The notes: generated from the letters alone by a model not told the origin. Positions 44,620 to 57,373 are shown, numbered from the stretch's first letter. The stretch is DNA of 64,000 nucleotides from Primula veris (GCA_963682055.1 OY821751.1:14880001-14944000), one strand, 5' to 3'. Numbers and translations are program-made.

Positions 44620-46761
44620 GTGGCAGCTCCACGTACCAATTTCTTTACAATTGAACTGCATTATGGAGGTTTTCTAATTGAGAATAAAAACCTTTCTTAT
44701 AAGAATGGTAGGGTTGACTATATCGATTTTTGTGACCCTAATGATATAACCTGTGTTACTATTGCTGAGATGGCTGCAGAAGTAGGGTATGGTATAACTA
44801 GATTGTACTATAAAAGGGTAGGGTCATTTTTTGACACTAATTTAGTCCAACTAATTCATGATAAAGAAGCCTATGAAATATGTAGATTTGTTGATGAGAA
44901 TAGAGTTGTTGAGGTGTACACTGAAGTAAATCATGGAGATTATAGTTCAAGTAGCAGTGATGAAGAAAATGAGTTTGAGAATGGTAAGGATTATGATTTA
45001 GAAAGATTTAGTGGTATTGATGAGGAAAAAGGCAGAAATGATGATGGTGATATTATGTCTCATGATGAACCTAGTGTTTTAGGTGTATTTAAAACTAAAA
45101 GCAAAGGTTCTGGTAAGCCTAAGGCTAAGTAAGTTTAAAGGTCCCTCCTTGGACAATACTGCTAATGCTGATATAGAGATGGCTATGTAACAGCAAGTGG
45201 GCTAATTAGTGAGAGTGAATCGGATGAGGGTGAGGGTGGAAAGAAAAACATATTTAAATATTATTCTCAATCAGACAAAAACCATGTTCAGTTCAAAATT
45301 GGTATGAAGTTTGCAACAACAAAAGATTTTAGAGATGTTGTACACAACTATGGTATACAACAAGCTAAAAATGTACATTTGTGGAGGAATACTAGAGAAA
45401 AAATGATTGGGGAATGCAGGTTTGAAGGGTGACTACGGTATATATATTCATCTAAAGGTAAGGATGAGTCAACAATTCAAGTTAAAACCTATATGGACAT
45501 TCATTCTTGCCCTAGAGCCCTGAAAAACAACAATGTTAAGTCTAAGTTTATAGCTCAAAAATATGCAAGAACACTTAAGAACAATCCTAAGTGGGATACT
45601 TACAAGTTTAAGCAACAAATATTTGAAGATATGGAATGTGAAGTGAGTATTGGGTCTCGTTATAGAGCTATGGATATTGCAAAAAAGATGAACGAGGGGT
45701 CTTCTGCTGAGCAATATGCAGTTTTATAGGATTATATTGGGGAAATTAAAAGATCAAATCCGAACACCACTGTAATGATGAAAGTTAGAGAAAAGGCAAG
45801 GTTGTTAGGTGAGTCCAGATTTAAGAGCCTATATATATGTTGGGGTGCATTAAAGAAAGAGTTTTTACAAGGATGCAGACCACTATTTGGGATAGAGGGG
45901 TGTCACTTGACAGGATCAGAGGGTGGTGTACTTCTCACCGCAGTGGCAATAGATGCAAATAATTGTTTGTATCCATTTGCCTATGCATTGGTGGATATTG
46001 AAAATTATAAAAAATGGAAGTGGTTTCAAAATCTGTTGAAATTTGATTTGAAGGTTGATATTGGGGCTGACTATACATTGATGTCTGATAAACAAAAGGT
46101 ATACTCCACTTTATAATTTATTTGTCATTTTTGTTTTGTTCACTGATTTTGTTAATATTTTGTATTTTTACATCTCGTTTAAATAATTTGTAGGGATTGA
46201 TAAAAGCTGTGCACAAAATCTTCCCTAGCATAGAACATATGTTTTGTGTTAAGAACTTTGGAAAGCTGTTAGAGCTTCCACCATTCAGCACTTTGTGAAA
46301 GCTTTATTGGAGATGAAAGATATAAATGAAGAAGCTTATAAGTGGCTGTCTTCCAAGCCAGGTAATAAATAGTAGTTTTTACTGTAAAAATATACAATTA
46401 AATATGCTTTTTCAGTAGGATTTAATGTAGTTTTATATTTGCTACAAGTCATAATTGGAGTAGATCACATTTTTCAACTCACCCAATAAGTGATTTGTTG
46501 CTAAACAACGTTTGTGAGAGCTTTAATGCATGCATTAAGTTTGCTAGAGGTATGCCAATTCTCTCTATGCTTGAAAAGATAAAAGTTTATCTTATGGATG
46601 TAATTATGAGAAAAATTGAAGCTATGAAAAGAAAAAATTGCATGCTTACCCCAAAAGTATATGCTAAAGTTGAAGATTTGAGAAAGGAGAGTCATAAGTG
46701 GGCTTGTAAGTATAATGGAAATAATTTATATGAGTGTGTGAAATACAACACTTCTGAGTGA
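44620..46761 (+). pseudogene. MULE transposase pseudogene
   Basis: The first block (44620-45132) begins with GTG where ATG would be expected. It has a MuDR-type N-terminal domain (FFTIELHYGGFLIENKNLSY) followed by an acidic linker. After a stop come the DNA-binding region (FKIGMKFATTKDFRDVVHNY at about 45293, then WRNTREKMIGECRFEG) and a stop at 45430. The helix region around 45520-45729 follows, then another stop and the DDE core (CWGALKKEFLQGCRPLFGIE, with SDKQK at about 46086). An intron (about 46099-46193) splits the core. The first catalytic Asp of the GxDGCxL motif reads Glu. The C-terminal part (LLNNVCESFNACIKFARGMP) ends at 46761 before any SWIM zinc finger. Several stops make it inactive. 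Confidence 0.88.
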
Positions 46762-47629
46762 AGAGCATGTGATTATTAGCTTTTGGGTGACATCGTTTTT
46801 TTGTTGTTGATCTTTTGGTGAAATATGTTTTGTTAAAGACTTGTATGAATTGTGTAATGGAAGTATGTAGTTAGTCTAACCTTATGGAAACATGTATCCT
46901 TTGTACTTTTGTGGGGTGGTGTATTTGAATGAAGTAACGTACTTGAAGTATGTTTTTATGAAATTATGATGTTATCAGCAGGTATTGTTGTTTTGGTTGT
47001 TTAATTTGTCTTTTATTTGATTGTTAATGGGCTTAATAATGACTTGTTATGTCTGATATGAGCCATGAAGTAATCTGATATGATGACTTTGATCACACTT
47101 TGTGTGTCAAGTTTGATCAGAATATGGTCTTGCTTGATCACAGTTGTGATTTGTTTTATGTCAATCTGATATGTCAAGTTAATGGACTCAATGATGACTT
47201 GTTAAATCTGATATGAGCCATGAAGTAATCTGATTGGATGACTTTGATCACATTATTTGTCAAGTTTGATCAGAATGTTGTCTTGCTTGATCATAATTGT
47301 GTTATTTTGACTATGTTTCAGAATTCTTTATTTGACTGTGACAGTCATATTTATTGGTCGTAATCAGAATTCTGATCATATTGCTTGGGTTTCAGAATTC
47401 TGATCATATTGCCTGGGTTTCAGAATTCTGATCATATTACTTGGGTTTCAGAATTCTTTATTTGACTGTGACACAATTCTTGGTCGTAATCAGAATTCTT
47501 TATTTGACTTTGACAGTGGCTCACACATTTTTTATACAATTATCAGCAACCAAAAATCAAATACATTTGGGTTTCACATACATTTAGAGCAAGAAAGCAT
47601 CACATTTTTCATTAAAACACATAGCAAAG
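46762..47629. repeat. Tandem repeats inside the MULE
   Basis: Two copies of a unit of about 170 bp (about 47030-47195 and 47196-47310) built around CAAGTTTGATCAGAAT and CTTGCTTGATCA. Then four copies of a unit of about 28-30 bp (TTTCAGAATTCTGATCATAT) at 47330-47480. Both share GATCA cores. No gene. They separate the two convergent MULE genes. Confidence 0.8.
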
Positions 47630-48019
47630 TTACAAAGTTACTCCAACTAACTTATATAAGTCATTTCCTTCGTTAACATTTGTCAGCAACACAAATACAA
47701 GAACAGCCATGCAAATTAAGAAAATCCATTTTTTAGCTCCACAATAAGTTGCGATGACAGTTTTTGGCTTTGCCTTAACTTGACTTTTTTCCTCCATCTC
47801 ACTTACTTTCATAGTTAAGTAGCTTTTTTCAGCCTCTAATGTGCTAATTTCATCCTTCATATCGTTGATACTTTCAAGTAATTCTGGGATTATTTCCTTT
47901 GCCCTAATTCATATTGGTGGATCAACCCATTGCCAAAATTTGCATACACCATCTTTACATTGGGCATATATTCGACCCAGATTTTTCTTGTCCAAGAAGT
48001 GATAATGGCAGTATTCATC
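47630..48019 (-). pseudogene. GRF-type zinc-finger/coiled-coil/membrane-anchor gene fragment in MULE
   Basis: Read on the minus strand after a good splice acceptor (TTATTGCAG at about 48019): DEYCHYHFLDKKNLGRIYAQ, CKDGVCKFWQWVDPPI, a stop at about 47915, AKEIIPELLESINDMKDEIS, a heptad-like segment to about residue 95, and a membrane segment WIFLICMAVLVFVLL before the C-terminus. The YGCP-like and CxFWQWVDPP text is the second half of the plant GRF zinc finger (zf-GRF). Coiled coil plus tail anchor is a common plant GRF architecture. The upstream exon with the first Cys/His ligands was not found between 48020 and the TIR. It runs convergent with the transposase. Confidence 0.72.
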
Positions 48020-49036
48020 CTGCAATAACAATACATTTTAGTGGGAGAATGATAAGTTAGTGAGAGAGGGGGGAGGTGTGTGAGAGAGAGAGTGGAAGGT
48101 GTATAGATATGGGTGATATATATATATATATAGTTGTATATACAATTAGAGGGAAAAGAAACTGAATTTTTCCTCCAAAATCTGAGGGTATTTTAGTCCT
48201 TTTAGCAATAAATAGGTCATGTGATGTTTTTTTTTCGAAAAATAGGATGACAGGTCACTAAATTGCTAACGTTGTTAAACTTAGGTCACAAAACCGGAAT
48301 TGCAAAAACTTAGGTCTCTTATCCTAAAATTGGCGAATTGAAAGGAGCCTGAGGTAGCTTGCTTACTCGCTTGAATCTAATAGCCATAATTTACCCAATT
48401 CGTAATTAATGAAAATTTTGATGAATAAAAAAATGGATATAATTTAACTTTATGAAAGTTTTTAGTCGTACTAATATTTACAGTAAGGCTCTGTTTATTT
48501 CATGGTAAAAAGTTTACTGGAGGGAAGTATTTACCTTGGAAAATTTTTTAGTGAAAACTTTTGTTTGTTTTTCGTTTACGTGCGTTTGACGCGTAAAAAA
48601 AATTTTACGTAAAATTTTATTGAAATTCAAAGTTATATTATTTAACGTTTTGACAAAATATATGAATAAATTAATATATATGTTTCATACTCTAAACATA
48701 ATATTATAAGATGAACAACATAAAAAATTAATCAAAGGACAAAACTAAATAAGTTTGTGAAGTTTAAAAAACATTAATGATTAAAAATCATAATTATTTT
48801 GACGGAAAAAAATTATTCATTTGATTTAAAAAACCAAAACTCCTCCTTTTCTAATAAGAATTTTTTCAATTACTTTTTCTTTCTCAGTTTTTTCTTTGCG
48901 ATGAATCCCATTGTTTTTTTTTTCATTTTTGTTGATATAGTCAAACGTGTATATATCTATATATACATGCACGTTTTGAGTTGAATGCACATATGTAAAA
49001 AAGTATTTTCAAAAGTAAATATTTTTATTATGTTCT

Positions 49037-49282
49037 TGTTGTAGGATATTATTGGACATCTTGGGTCTTACTCTATCGGTCTTTACTTGAGTCTATATTG
49101 GGCTTTTATACCATATGTAACCATATCCTCTATTATATAAAGAGGGTTATGGGGTCTTTTGATGTATCTATATACACCAATATGAATGAATAAAAGCTCT
49201 CTAATTGTTGTCTCTCATACTTCTCTCTATATCTATACATATCTCTATATATACATATAACGAGCTAATATGTCACACAACA
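49037..49282 (+). repeat. 5' LTR of Copia copy 1
   Basis: 246 bp, from TGTTGTAGG to CACACAACA. It contains TATTATATAAAGAGGG at about 49131, a plausible TATA box of the element. It matches the LTR at 55073-55301 apart from scattered changes and a 17-bp length difference. Confidence 0.9.
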
Positions 49283-52200
49283 CGTTATCAACACTTTGTT
49301 CGCATAGATTGGAGTAAAAGCTAGGAGATTGGGGTATTCGCCGCACTGAGTTTATAAAATACGATAGGGTTTATAGTTTTCCTTCTGTGATTGGGGTTAT
49401 TTAAAATTCGACAGGGTTTAATAGCTACTATTCTGTCCCTCATAAAACAAGCCGAGAGGTATAAATTTTTTCTTTAACTTTGACACGTACCAATTGCATG
49501 TTTAGTATAAATAAAATTGATCGCATGTATAGGCTAGCATGTTTATTAATAAAGTTGCATCCAGCTTGTCAATTACTATTGATAACAAACATCTATAAAA
49601 TATTGAGTAGTATGCCTAATGTATAATTGCATGCATGTTACAGGGATAAGTAAATTGCTACTAGAATTCTGACAAACACACATATACTGCATATTTGATG
49701 TATTGATTATGATTGGTGTAATCCCATCGCTGGAATTGTAGAATATCTTGCCTATATTTTACGTACCATTGCCAATATATGGAAATAGATCTTGCTACTA
49801 TAAATTTGGTAAATACTAATTTATATTGATAACCTTAATTGATTAATCAATTCCTTATTAGGAAATATATACTGTCATGTTACGATATATACGTTAATCA
49901 TGCAAACAAGTACAGTACTATTTTATTTACTTGCCATGTACACATGTGTAAATTATGTTAATTTGCGAAATCATATATTTTCATATTTAACATGGGAAAA
50001 TTATGAATCTTTCTCCAACTAGGCTCACCTAGTATGTTACGATGGCTGAGGAAAGATGTCAGCGGATATTTGGTATCCTAATGAGGTCGGTTTTTAATGA
50101 GCTTCACGCCCACCACCCTCACCATCTCTTTCCTGGTCGTACATATTAGAGCTACCGAAAGGAGTAAGATTAAATTATAATTTTTCCGAGTGTGTTAATA
50201 TGTGATGTATGTTTTGCCGAATTGGTGTTTTAGTATTGACCTGTCCTTCGATCAATGAGAACCTATTCACTTGAGAAGCAAAACTTTCGAACCTGACATT
50301 TCGAAACAAAGTTTGTGCTTGTGCAAATCATAAACATATAAACAAATCATAAACATATAATTCAAAACTCACAACACATGTCGGATACCATTTATGATGA
50401 GTAAATCACAAAGCATACTTGCGAAATGAATGTTTAGGAGAGATATTTTCCGCCACCACATGTTAGTGACCCTGATGTGTGAACATGTGATGCCCAAATT
50501 TTTTGGATGACATCTTTGATGAGTATAAGACAAGTTTGTTATTACTCACGAGATAAAGGCTAAGGCGTTGATTTTATTCCACCGCCACATTTGAGACGCG
50601 ATGGCGTTTATAGTGAACAAATGTTTGTAATTGGCATATTGGAGCGATCCTTCACCAAAATACTAACTTGGAAAACGTATTCGATAAGCAGTATTGTGAA
50701 TTTATATTCACTATATTCCTTCATCACCCATTTGTTACTCGATGAGTGATTACTCGTCCTATTGGGTTTATGGTAGTTTTTTATGCCTAGTGTTGTTCGT
50801 GGACGTTGTCCTCGAATAGAGAACCGAGACAATGATTATTTTTCTCGAACTGTCGCGAGACTAACGCTCGCCTAGCCAAGCAAGGTTTAGACAATCGTCA
50901 AAACCAAAGACATGTGGTTCCAAGACAGTGCTTGAAAGGAACAACATGGCCCGTTGTCCCAAAGCAATAGATAATTCTCAAGGAGCCAACTCTATGCTAT
51001 AAAGACAAATGTCATGCACGGTTACTCCTTAAATAGTTCAAAACTATTATAAAGGTGGAAAAGTCGATGCTAATGTGGTTAAAGCTAACTGAAAGAAAAC
51101 TCTTGAGACCCCCGATTTTGTGGCTCAAATGAGTTTGGTACCTTTCTTTATTGATTTTGATAAATTATTAAGCCAGTTTTTCGCTCATCTGGATTATGTT
51201 TTTCCATTTGGATTATGATTTTTCCATTTGGACCATACTTTTGGATTATGCTGTCTGTTTACGAAATTTCTCAAAATAAGTTAATGTGTCTTGAGCAAAT
51301 TCCTTTCAAAATGTGACCAAACTTTAAATTATCAATCTTTATGGCAATACATGTGGGGTAGTTGGTTGTCTGGAAATAGTGAGTAACTATTTACCACATA
51401 ATTTCACAAACTACTTGCCTAAAGAGTCTTTTGTGATAATGATTATGGACATGTCGTTCCAAATCGAAATCTTTGCTAAAACCAAATTAATTTGTCAAAT
51501 ATGAGGCCTTATACTCTTTTAGGTCCTGTCGTACCTTGTTGAGTTGTAAAATATTCGAGAAAACCAGTTTTATTTGGTAATAGCTCATTAAACAATTGAA
51601 ATTTCTTTACATAGCCTCCACTCAATACGACCTCAAGCGTATTTTAGAGGAGTTGAAATGTCTTTCAAGTGGTTGCTACCACATTTTTTAAAGCATTTAA
51701 AGTTACCTTATCATTTCGCCTGTCGTCGATTGATAAAAGATTTAGATGTTAAAACATGATTGTTTGTACTATCATTCCCATGTCGTCGATTGATAAGAGC
51801 ATTTTGATATTGTGGCATTGACCGGATGAGATATTCATAGGTCAAAAGACGATGCTTGATTTATAATCGCATTTGGATCATCTTTGAGGAGATAATTTTG
51901 TGATTAATCCAAAATTCATGCCATTAATGCTCTATTTCAAAGACTAATATGTGTAAAGATTAAAAAAATGGACTCGTAGAATTCTTGTAAAGAATTGAAG
52001 GAGTTATTATGGACCTATCCAACTATACTACGGACCATAAATATATATGGATATGGTTGATGCATCGACAATATGGTCACATTTTATTGTTTTCCACAGA
52101 AATGCAGCACTTTCCAAACTCTTAGCCTAATCATTAAGTTGATGGCTCATGTTCTGGATTATCCTGAAAAATTTTGTCGACTTGATAATGCCGAAGAGTT

Positions 52201-52839
52201 AACATCAAAGTTTCAATGTGTATTACTTGACTTTGGGATTTGAAATTGAACATGCTGTCGATTATGTTCAGACCCAAATGGACTCATGGAATGTTTGATG
52301 ATGCGACTGCAAATGATTGCACGCACTTCTTGGTCTTGCACACCAAGATTTATATTTCCGTGTGTGGTTACGTTATTTTGCTGCATTGGTCCGTTATGAG
52401 GCCCATAGACACTCAAACACCATATGCGTACTAGCTGGTTACTGGTTATGAGCCAGAAGTCTCATATTAATGCGTGCTTGGAGTGCTTAATGAATATTTT
52501 GATTGAGCCGATATAGCGTTAAAAATATGGACCTCTGAAGGGGACATAAGTCGATTATGAATTCTCTGCCTATCATTTGATAGAGTAACATTGACAAGCG
52601 ATCTCTTTACCGCATGATATACGAAAGTGACATCGCTAAGACTGTTCTCCCCATCGTTAGGAGGAGATTTAAACGTTACCATTGATAAGGAACGACGTGA
52701 AGTAACGTGGCATAACTCACTCAGTCTTAGCTTGACCCCAAAACTGCACTTAGTGATAAGTAAATGCATAGACTCCCGCAAGTCTAACTAAATGACAGAC
52801 GCATTTAATGACTTTATGAGATGATACTAGATCATTTAT

Positions 52840-54800
52840 ACATGCTGCAAAATGCTTGAAAGGATAGATGTCTCTGTCGGACGCAGTGTTTCTATCGTAA
52901 CACGTTGCTTTGGCAGAACCCGCCAAGCAAAGGACGCTATCAGCCGCCGTCAGCCTGTCATCCTTCCCAAGATACGAGGAAGTTAACCGTTCTTAATTAG
53001 TTCAGTCCCTGGAGAGGTGAACTGAAACTCGTTTGTCATACGAGATTATACAGGATCAAAGAGATGTGTGATTCATCATCATCCTAAGAATCTAGAAATA
53101 TTTGTCATCATGATATCTTAGACGATATTGAAGTGAAATGAGACTGTCATTGATTAATTGTTCATATATTCGGTGATGACCGATAATATGAGCAAATGAT
53201 GAAAGGGAACCACCTACCATTGCCCGAAGTCAATGTAGAACAGACTGGCCTAATGAAATCTTGCAATCCTAGTAGTTTATTTGGTTTATTTGGTTATTTG
53301 GTTATTAGTAAGGAAGAGTGAGTGATGAGAATAATGAGATTGTATCAGTGTCCGCCTAGTAGCGCAAGGCTTCTCTCACATATTGGAATTGATTACGAGA
53401 TGGTTTATTTTCTCGTAATGGACGTTATAACGGTTTCCTACTTTACGAGTTTAGTAGTTTCAAAAAAATTGAGTATGTAGCATGTGATTGTGGTCACGGT
53501 TTTATCTCTATGGAGATTTAGACAAAGAGATGTAGATGGAGATCTCAGTGTGACTTCATGTGCTTGAATCAAGTAGTTCCTGACCACCGAACACGTTCTC
53601 AATTGACTGAGACGTTCACTGTATTGATTGAAATTATCCGAGAGGATGTGGTTTACCCGCCTAAGTGAGTACTTGATCAGCTTGGGATACTTGGATAAGT
53701 ATTATGCCCTTGCGTGTTTATTACGCAATCCACTTTTGGATTTGCCCTTCGAGATGAAGGATCTTAGGAAGACATGGTAGTGACTCAGCCTGATGATCGA
53801 GTCCCGTATATATAAAATCTAAGTCCATGATTCACTATACCCAGAAGGTGTTATGATGCTTTAGTCATCATGATGCTAAGTGGTCAGATTCTCCCAAGAT
53901 CGTTCGATCACTAGACATTGATATAGACCCGGTCCGTCACTAATGAGATGATGAAGAGATATTGAACCATTATGTTCATATCTAAGTACAATAAGCGCAT
54001 CATTGTATTTGGTCTAATATGTTGTGAATGGTATAGCTCGACACATGCAGCATCGCACTAACACGAAGCCATCGATATGGCATTAAAGAAATTTTTCTGT
54101 TACCGTAAATGTACTATGGAAAGAGGCTTGTTTATCCCATTTGCATTATCGAGTGTACCTACCTCCTTCGGTACTCGAATTAACGTAACCCTTTTTCGGT
54201 TATACCGATGCCGGTTACTTATTAGACCCGCATAAGGGATATTCCTAACATGGTCTGTCTTTACCATTAGGAATAAGACGATATCTTGGAGGTCTTGGAA
54301 TGACTCCAAACGAATCACTTTGATATACTCGTGCTCTATGAGACGGCTAGAGAGTGTATATGGCTTCGAGCTAGTATTAGCCATATTTGAATTACATATG
54401 CTCCGTCTCACGATCCAGATGAAGCACTTGCCATATTTGAGGATAATTTGCTGTTATCAATCAACAGAGACATGACTAGATTATACTATTTAGCATTTCT
54501 TGCCGAAATAAATCTTCACATATGAAGTTTAAGAGCATCCCATTGAATGCTTATTCTATTCCACGTTAGATTTTCTTGCATCCAGTCGTGTGCAGGTAAA
54601 TGAAGCATCTGATCGAATGCTCGTACTCTTTAGTGAGATACGTTCCCATTATCTCACTTAGAATTGTTGAAATCAGGGTGAGTATCATATCGTATACTTT
54701 TTACCACTGTGTACTCTTTTGTCCTTCGACTAGAAGTTTTTTCCATTGGGTTTACTCTAGCAAAATTTTGATGAGGCACCTGTTTTGAGGTTGAACCTCT
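52840..54800 (+). pseudogene. Copia copy 1: linker, RT and RNase H remnants
   Basis: Read with many stops and shifts: GRTRQAKDAISRRQ at about 52914 (the integrase/RT linker, GRPxGxKDxxPRKRK in intact relatives), ETVIDLFIYSV at about 53140, LYxLKLSERMWFTRLSEYL at about 53630, FEMKDL near 53748, VRSLDIDIDPV near 53905, TIRNKTISWRS near 54260, then an RNase H tail. Between the segment FGFA and FEMKDL, about 29 residues containing YVDD are missing. The part 49283-52840 (gag, protease, integrase) is too decayed to read reliably. Confidence 0.7.
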
Positions 54801-54880
54801 ACTACTACCACTGTTGTACTCTTTTTCCTTCGATCAGAGATTTTTCCATTGGGTTTACTCTGACAAGGTTTTGATGAAAC
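54690..54880 (+). repeat. Tandem units in 3' non-coding region of the Copia family
   Basis: Two units of about 95 bp, each with TCCTTCGA, TTTTTCCATTGGGTTTACTC and TTTTGATGA. The same units recur as about three copies in copy 2 (57776-58095, minus), so they are a family feature. They lie between RNase H and the PPT. Confidence 0.7.
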
Positions 54881-55072
54881 ATACTTTTTTGTGGTAAGTG
54901 ACTTACATGGTATTTCGGCCTATATCATTCGGCTACACAGCTTCTCATAGGTACCGGTTTTGTCCCACACTGATTTTTTTGGCCCTATGGTTTTATGTGT
55001 TTAGCATTGCGAATGAACTCGACTGAGATCGACTGCATGAAGACGAAGAAATCAAGACATCCAAAGTGGGAG

Positions 55073-55301
55073 TGTTGTAGGATATTATTGGCCATCTGAG
55101 GCCTTACTCTATGGCCTTTACTTGGGCCTATATTGGTCTTTTCTACCATATGTAACCATACCCTCTATTATATAAAGAGGGTTACGGGGTCTCTTGATGT
55201 ATCTTTGTACACACATATGAATGAATAAAACCTCTCTTATTATTGTCTCTCATACTTCTCTCTACATCTATACATATAACGATCTAATATGTCACACAAC
55301 A
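55073..55301 (+). repeat. 3' LTR of Copia copy 1
   Basis: 229 bp following the PPT, ending CACACAACA and followed by TSD GTTCT. Confidence 0.9.
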
Positions 55302-55653
55302 GTTCTTTTATTACTTTAATGATTTATTCAATTTTTATGGGGAAAAAACCACATTAGATGAAGATATGTATTACAATGTATGACAGTTTTGTTTCTAGTT
55401 GAATAGTTGTATGGTATGAAATATATTATATATGGAAGTGTCAATGTACAAATTATTCTATTATGAGAGGGACCCCAAGATTGTAAACGTTTCCTCCGTT
55501 TTTTCACCGTATATATTTCCCCCTCTTTTCCTTGATTTAGGGGAAATATTTTCCTAAATTTTTACATTGACGGCCATCCAATCACTCGTAATATTTAATT
55601 TACCCATAAACATGTGTTTATCCTCATTTTACATTGAAATAAATAGGGCCTAA

Positions 55654-57373
55654 GTGTTTTCAGATTGTAAAAGTACGATAAACAAGTTTGGAATGTAAAG
55701 GAAAAGACTAAACTATCAGAGCCGGCCTAGTGATGTTAGGCTCACATCCACCCATTTAATATGTCAGGTCATGAGCGAGGGAAGTGTTAGAGTATTATCC
55801 CAGATCGTCTAGATAATGATCGAGCTTATGATTTATAAAGAGTTACCCATTCTTACCGGTACGAGTTCTTTTAATGGTAAGATATATGAGACTTTAACAG
55901 ATAAAATGACCAAATTGAATTAAGGAGTAATTCAAATTTAAGAAGAAACTCACATATTATATTATAAACCAACCAGTTAGATGCAGTATGTATGAAAAGG
56001 TCAACAACCATTTTTGAATCCATAAAAGCCAATTAAAATATATTCAAAAATTGAAGAGGAATGTTAAAAGACATGCAATAGAATCTTTTAAATTCTTCTG
56101 AAACCTTTACAACACTAACCAATTTTTACAGTTAAGATTAAGTGAGAATACCTACCCAATTGTTTGACTGGAAATTGCTTGTAAAATCCGAATAATCGTT
56201 ATCATATTCTTGAAATCTAGATAATCGTAAATTTTCACCACATAACTGAAAATTGTGTTTCATATTACTCCCCCGTTCCAAATTGTTGAGACTATACGAA
56301 ACTACGTGCAATTTTGACCTAGAAATAACTCATATCTAAGTTGTCGAAATCAAATTTTTCAAAAGTTCATCACATAATTTAAATGTTAAACTATAAGAAT
56401 AAATTTTAAAAATTTATATTTCAACAATTTAAGCCCGAGATATTTACCGGTCAAAATTGCACGTAGATACATAGAGCCCAATATTTTGGAAGAATATGAG
56501 TAATGTTTAAAGATATAAATTATTAGTGAATTTTGTAGTGATTTATTGAATTTAAGATGCTAATTTATAATGCCACACGAAAATTATATAGCGTAGAAAT
56601 TTGTAAAATTGATTTGAAATCGGATAAAAAGGAATTAATAGGAGGCAGGCTTTTCAGAAACATTATTAAGCAATAAAACAAATTGAAAACAGTGAATGGA
56701 AAAGTATTAAGGGTGTAGTATGGACATGAATCATACACATCGTAAAGTAACACACTTTAAATGTGAGTTTTCCAAATTAAGAAACTCACTTTCAAAATGA
56801 AATTTCGTTTATGTCAGACTAGGGTCCACAAAAATTCCCGAAATCCCGACCCGACTCGTATCCTGACCCGCACCCGACCCGACAAACTTCAGGATCGGGT
56901 GGCAATTTTAATTTCGTCGGATGTCTCGACCCGACTCGATTTTTTAATTAATTTATAATTTATATTATATAACATGATTTTTTTTTATTTCAACACTAAA
57001 ATATAAATTAATTTATATCAAATGTAAGTGATGAGAATTGAACTTTATACCTCTAGTATACAATGTAAACACTCTACCATATGAGCTACGATACTTTTTG
57101 TTTCATATATTAGTTATAATTAGATAAGTATAATATAAATTTATAATTTTGAATATATGAAACTATTAAAAAAAAATATTTAAATAAAAAGATTATATTG
57201 TTACTTCAAAAAATATAAATGTTCATTATTTTCCGATTATAAAAATTATAATGATAATATATCTCATTTATTATGATAATTGTTACTTATGTGAATAAAA
57301 CTAAATACTAAAAAAATCTGATAAAAAAACGTATCAATTTTTTTTATCTACTCAATTATTTGTATTTTCACAC
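55654..57373. other. Spacer between the inverted Copia copies
   Basis: AT-rich. A GC-rich block at about 56840-56940 consists of CCGACCCGAC-type units with an inverted part (GATCGGGTGG, GTCTCGACCCGACTCGA). It is followed by a tRNA-like stretch at 57033-57100 (minus). The frame at 56565-56753 has no domain. No other gene seen. Confidence 0.5.
57033..57100 (-). other. tRNA-like segment (Thr-like), probably pseudogene or SINE head
   Basis: On the minus strand TAGCTCATATGGTAGAGTG resembles the A box and D arm, GTTTACATTGTATAC could be an anticodon arm with TGT in the loop, and AGTTCAATTC resembles a B box. The anticodon stem pairs poorly and acceptor pairing is weak. A functional tRNA is unlikely. 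Confidence 0.35.

Larger units (their letters stand above)
43742..48396 (+). mobile_element. MULE (Mutator-like) DNA transposon, 4.65 kb
   Basis: Both ends begin GGGTAAATTATGG on their own strand. The terminal inverted repeats continue over about 110-160 bp (TTTTTGCAATTCCGGTTTTG shared), the right one with an extra segment of about 50 bp near its tip. A 9-bp duplication AATTCGTAA flanks it (43733-43741, 48397-48405), the Mutator hallmark. Inside are a transposase pseudogene on the plus strand and a GRF-type gene fragment on the minus strand, tail to tail. Confidence 0.93.
49037..55301 (+). mobile_element. Decayed Ty1/copia element, copy 1
   Basis: 6,265 bp with short LTRs (49037-49282, 246 bp; 55073-55301, 229 bp; both TGTTGTAGGATATTA to CACACAACA), PPT AAAGTGGGAG at 55063-55072 and TSD GTTCT on both sides (49032-49036, 55302-55306). 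The base run after the 5' LTR (CGTTATCAACAC) resembles the primer site of Copia elements with ACACGTTATCA borders. The interior has no frame over about 105 codons. Confidence 0.9.
48487..55650. mobile_element. Harbinger/Tourist-like element split by a Copia
   Basis: Ends GGCTCTGTTTATTTCATGGT and its inverted match (ending CATTGAAATAAATAGGGCC) lie at 48487 and 55650, flanked by TAA at 48484-48486 and 55651-55653. Without the Copia (49037-55301 and one TSD copy) it is about 900 bp and has no transposase, so it is a non-autonomous relative of the MITE near PTF2. Confidence 0.8.

Noticed and set aside
49283..52840. Possible host genes between the Copia LTRs
   Set aside because: No frame over about 75 codons has a domain, and the order is that expected for decayed gag, protease and integrase.
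57033..57100. Functional tRNA-Thr gene
   Set aside because: The anticodon stem and acceptor pairing are poor and the B box is degenerate, so it is kept only as a tRNA-like segment.
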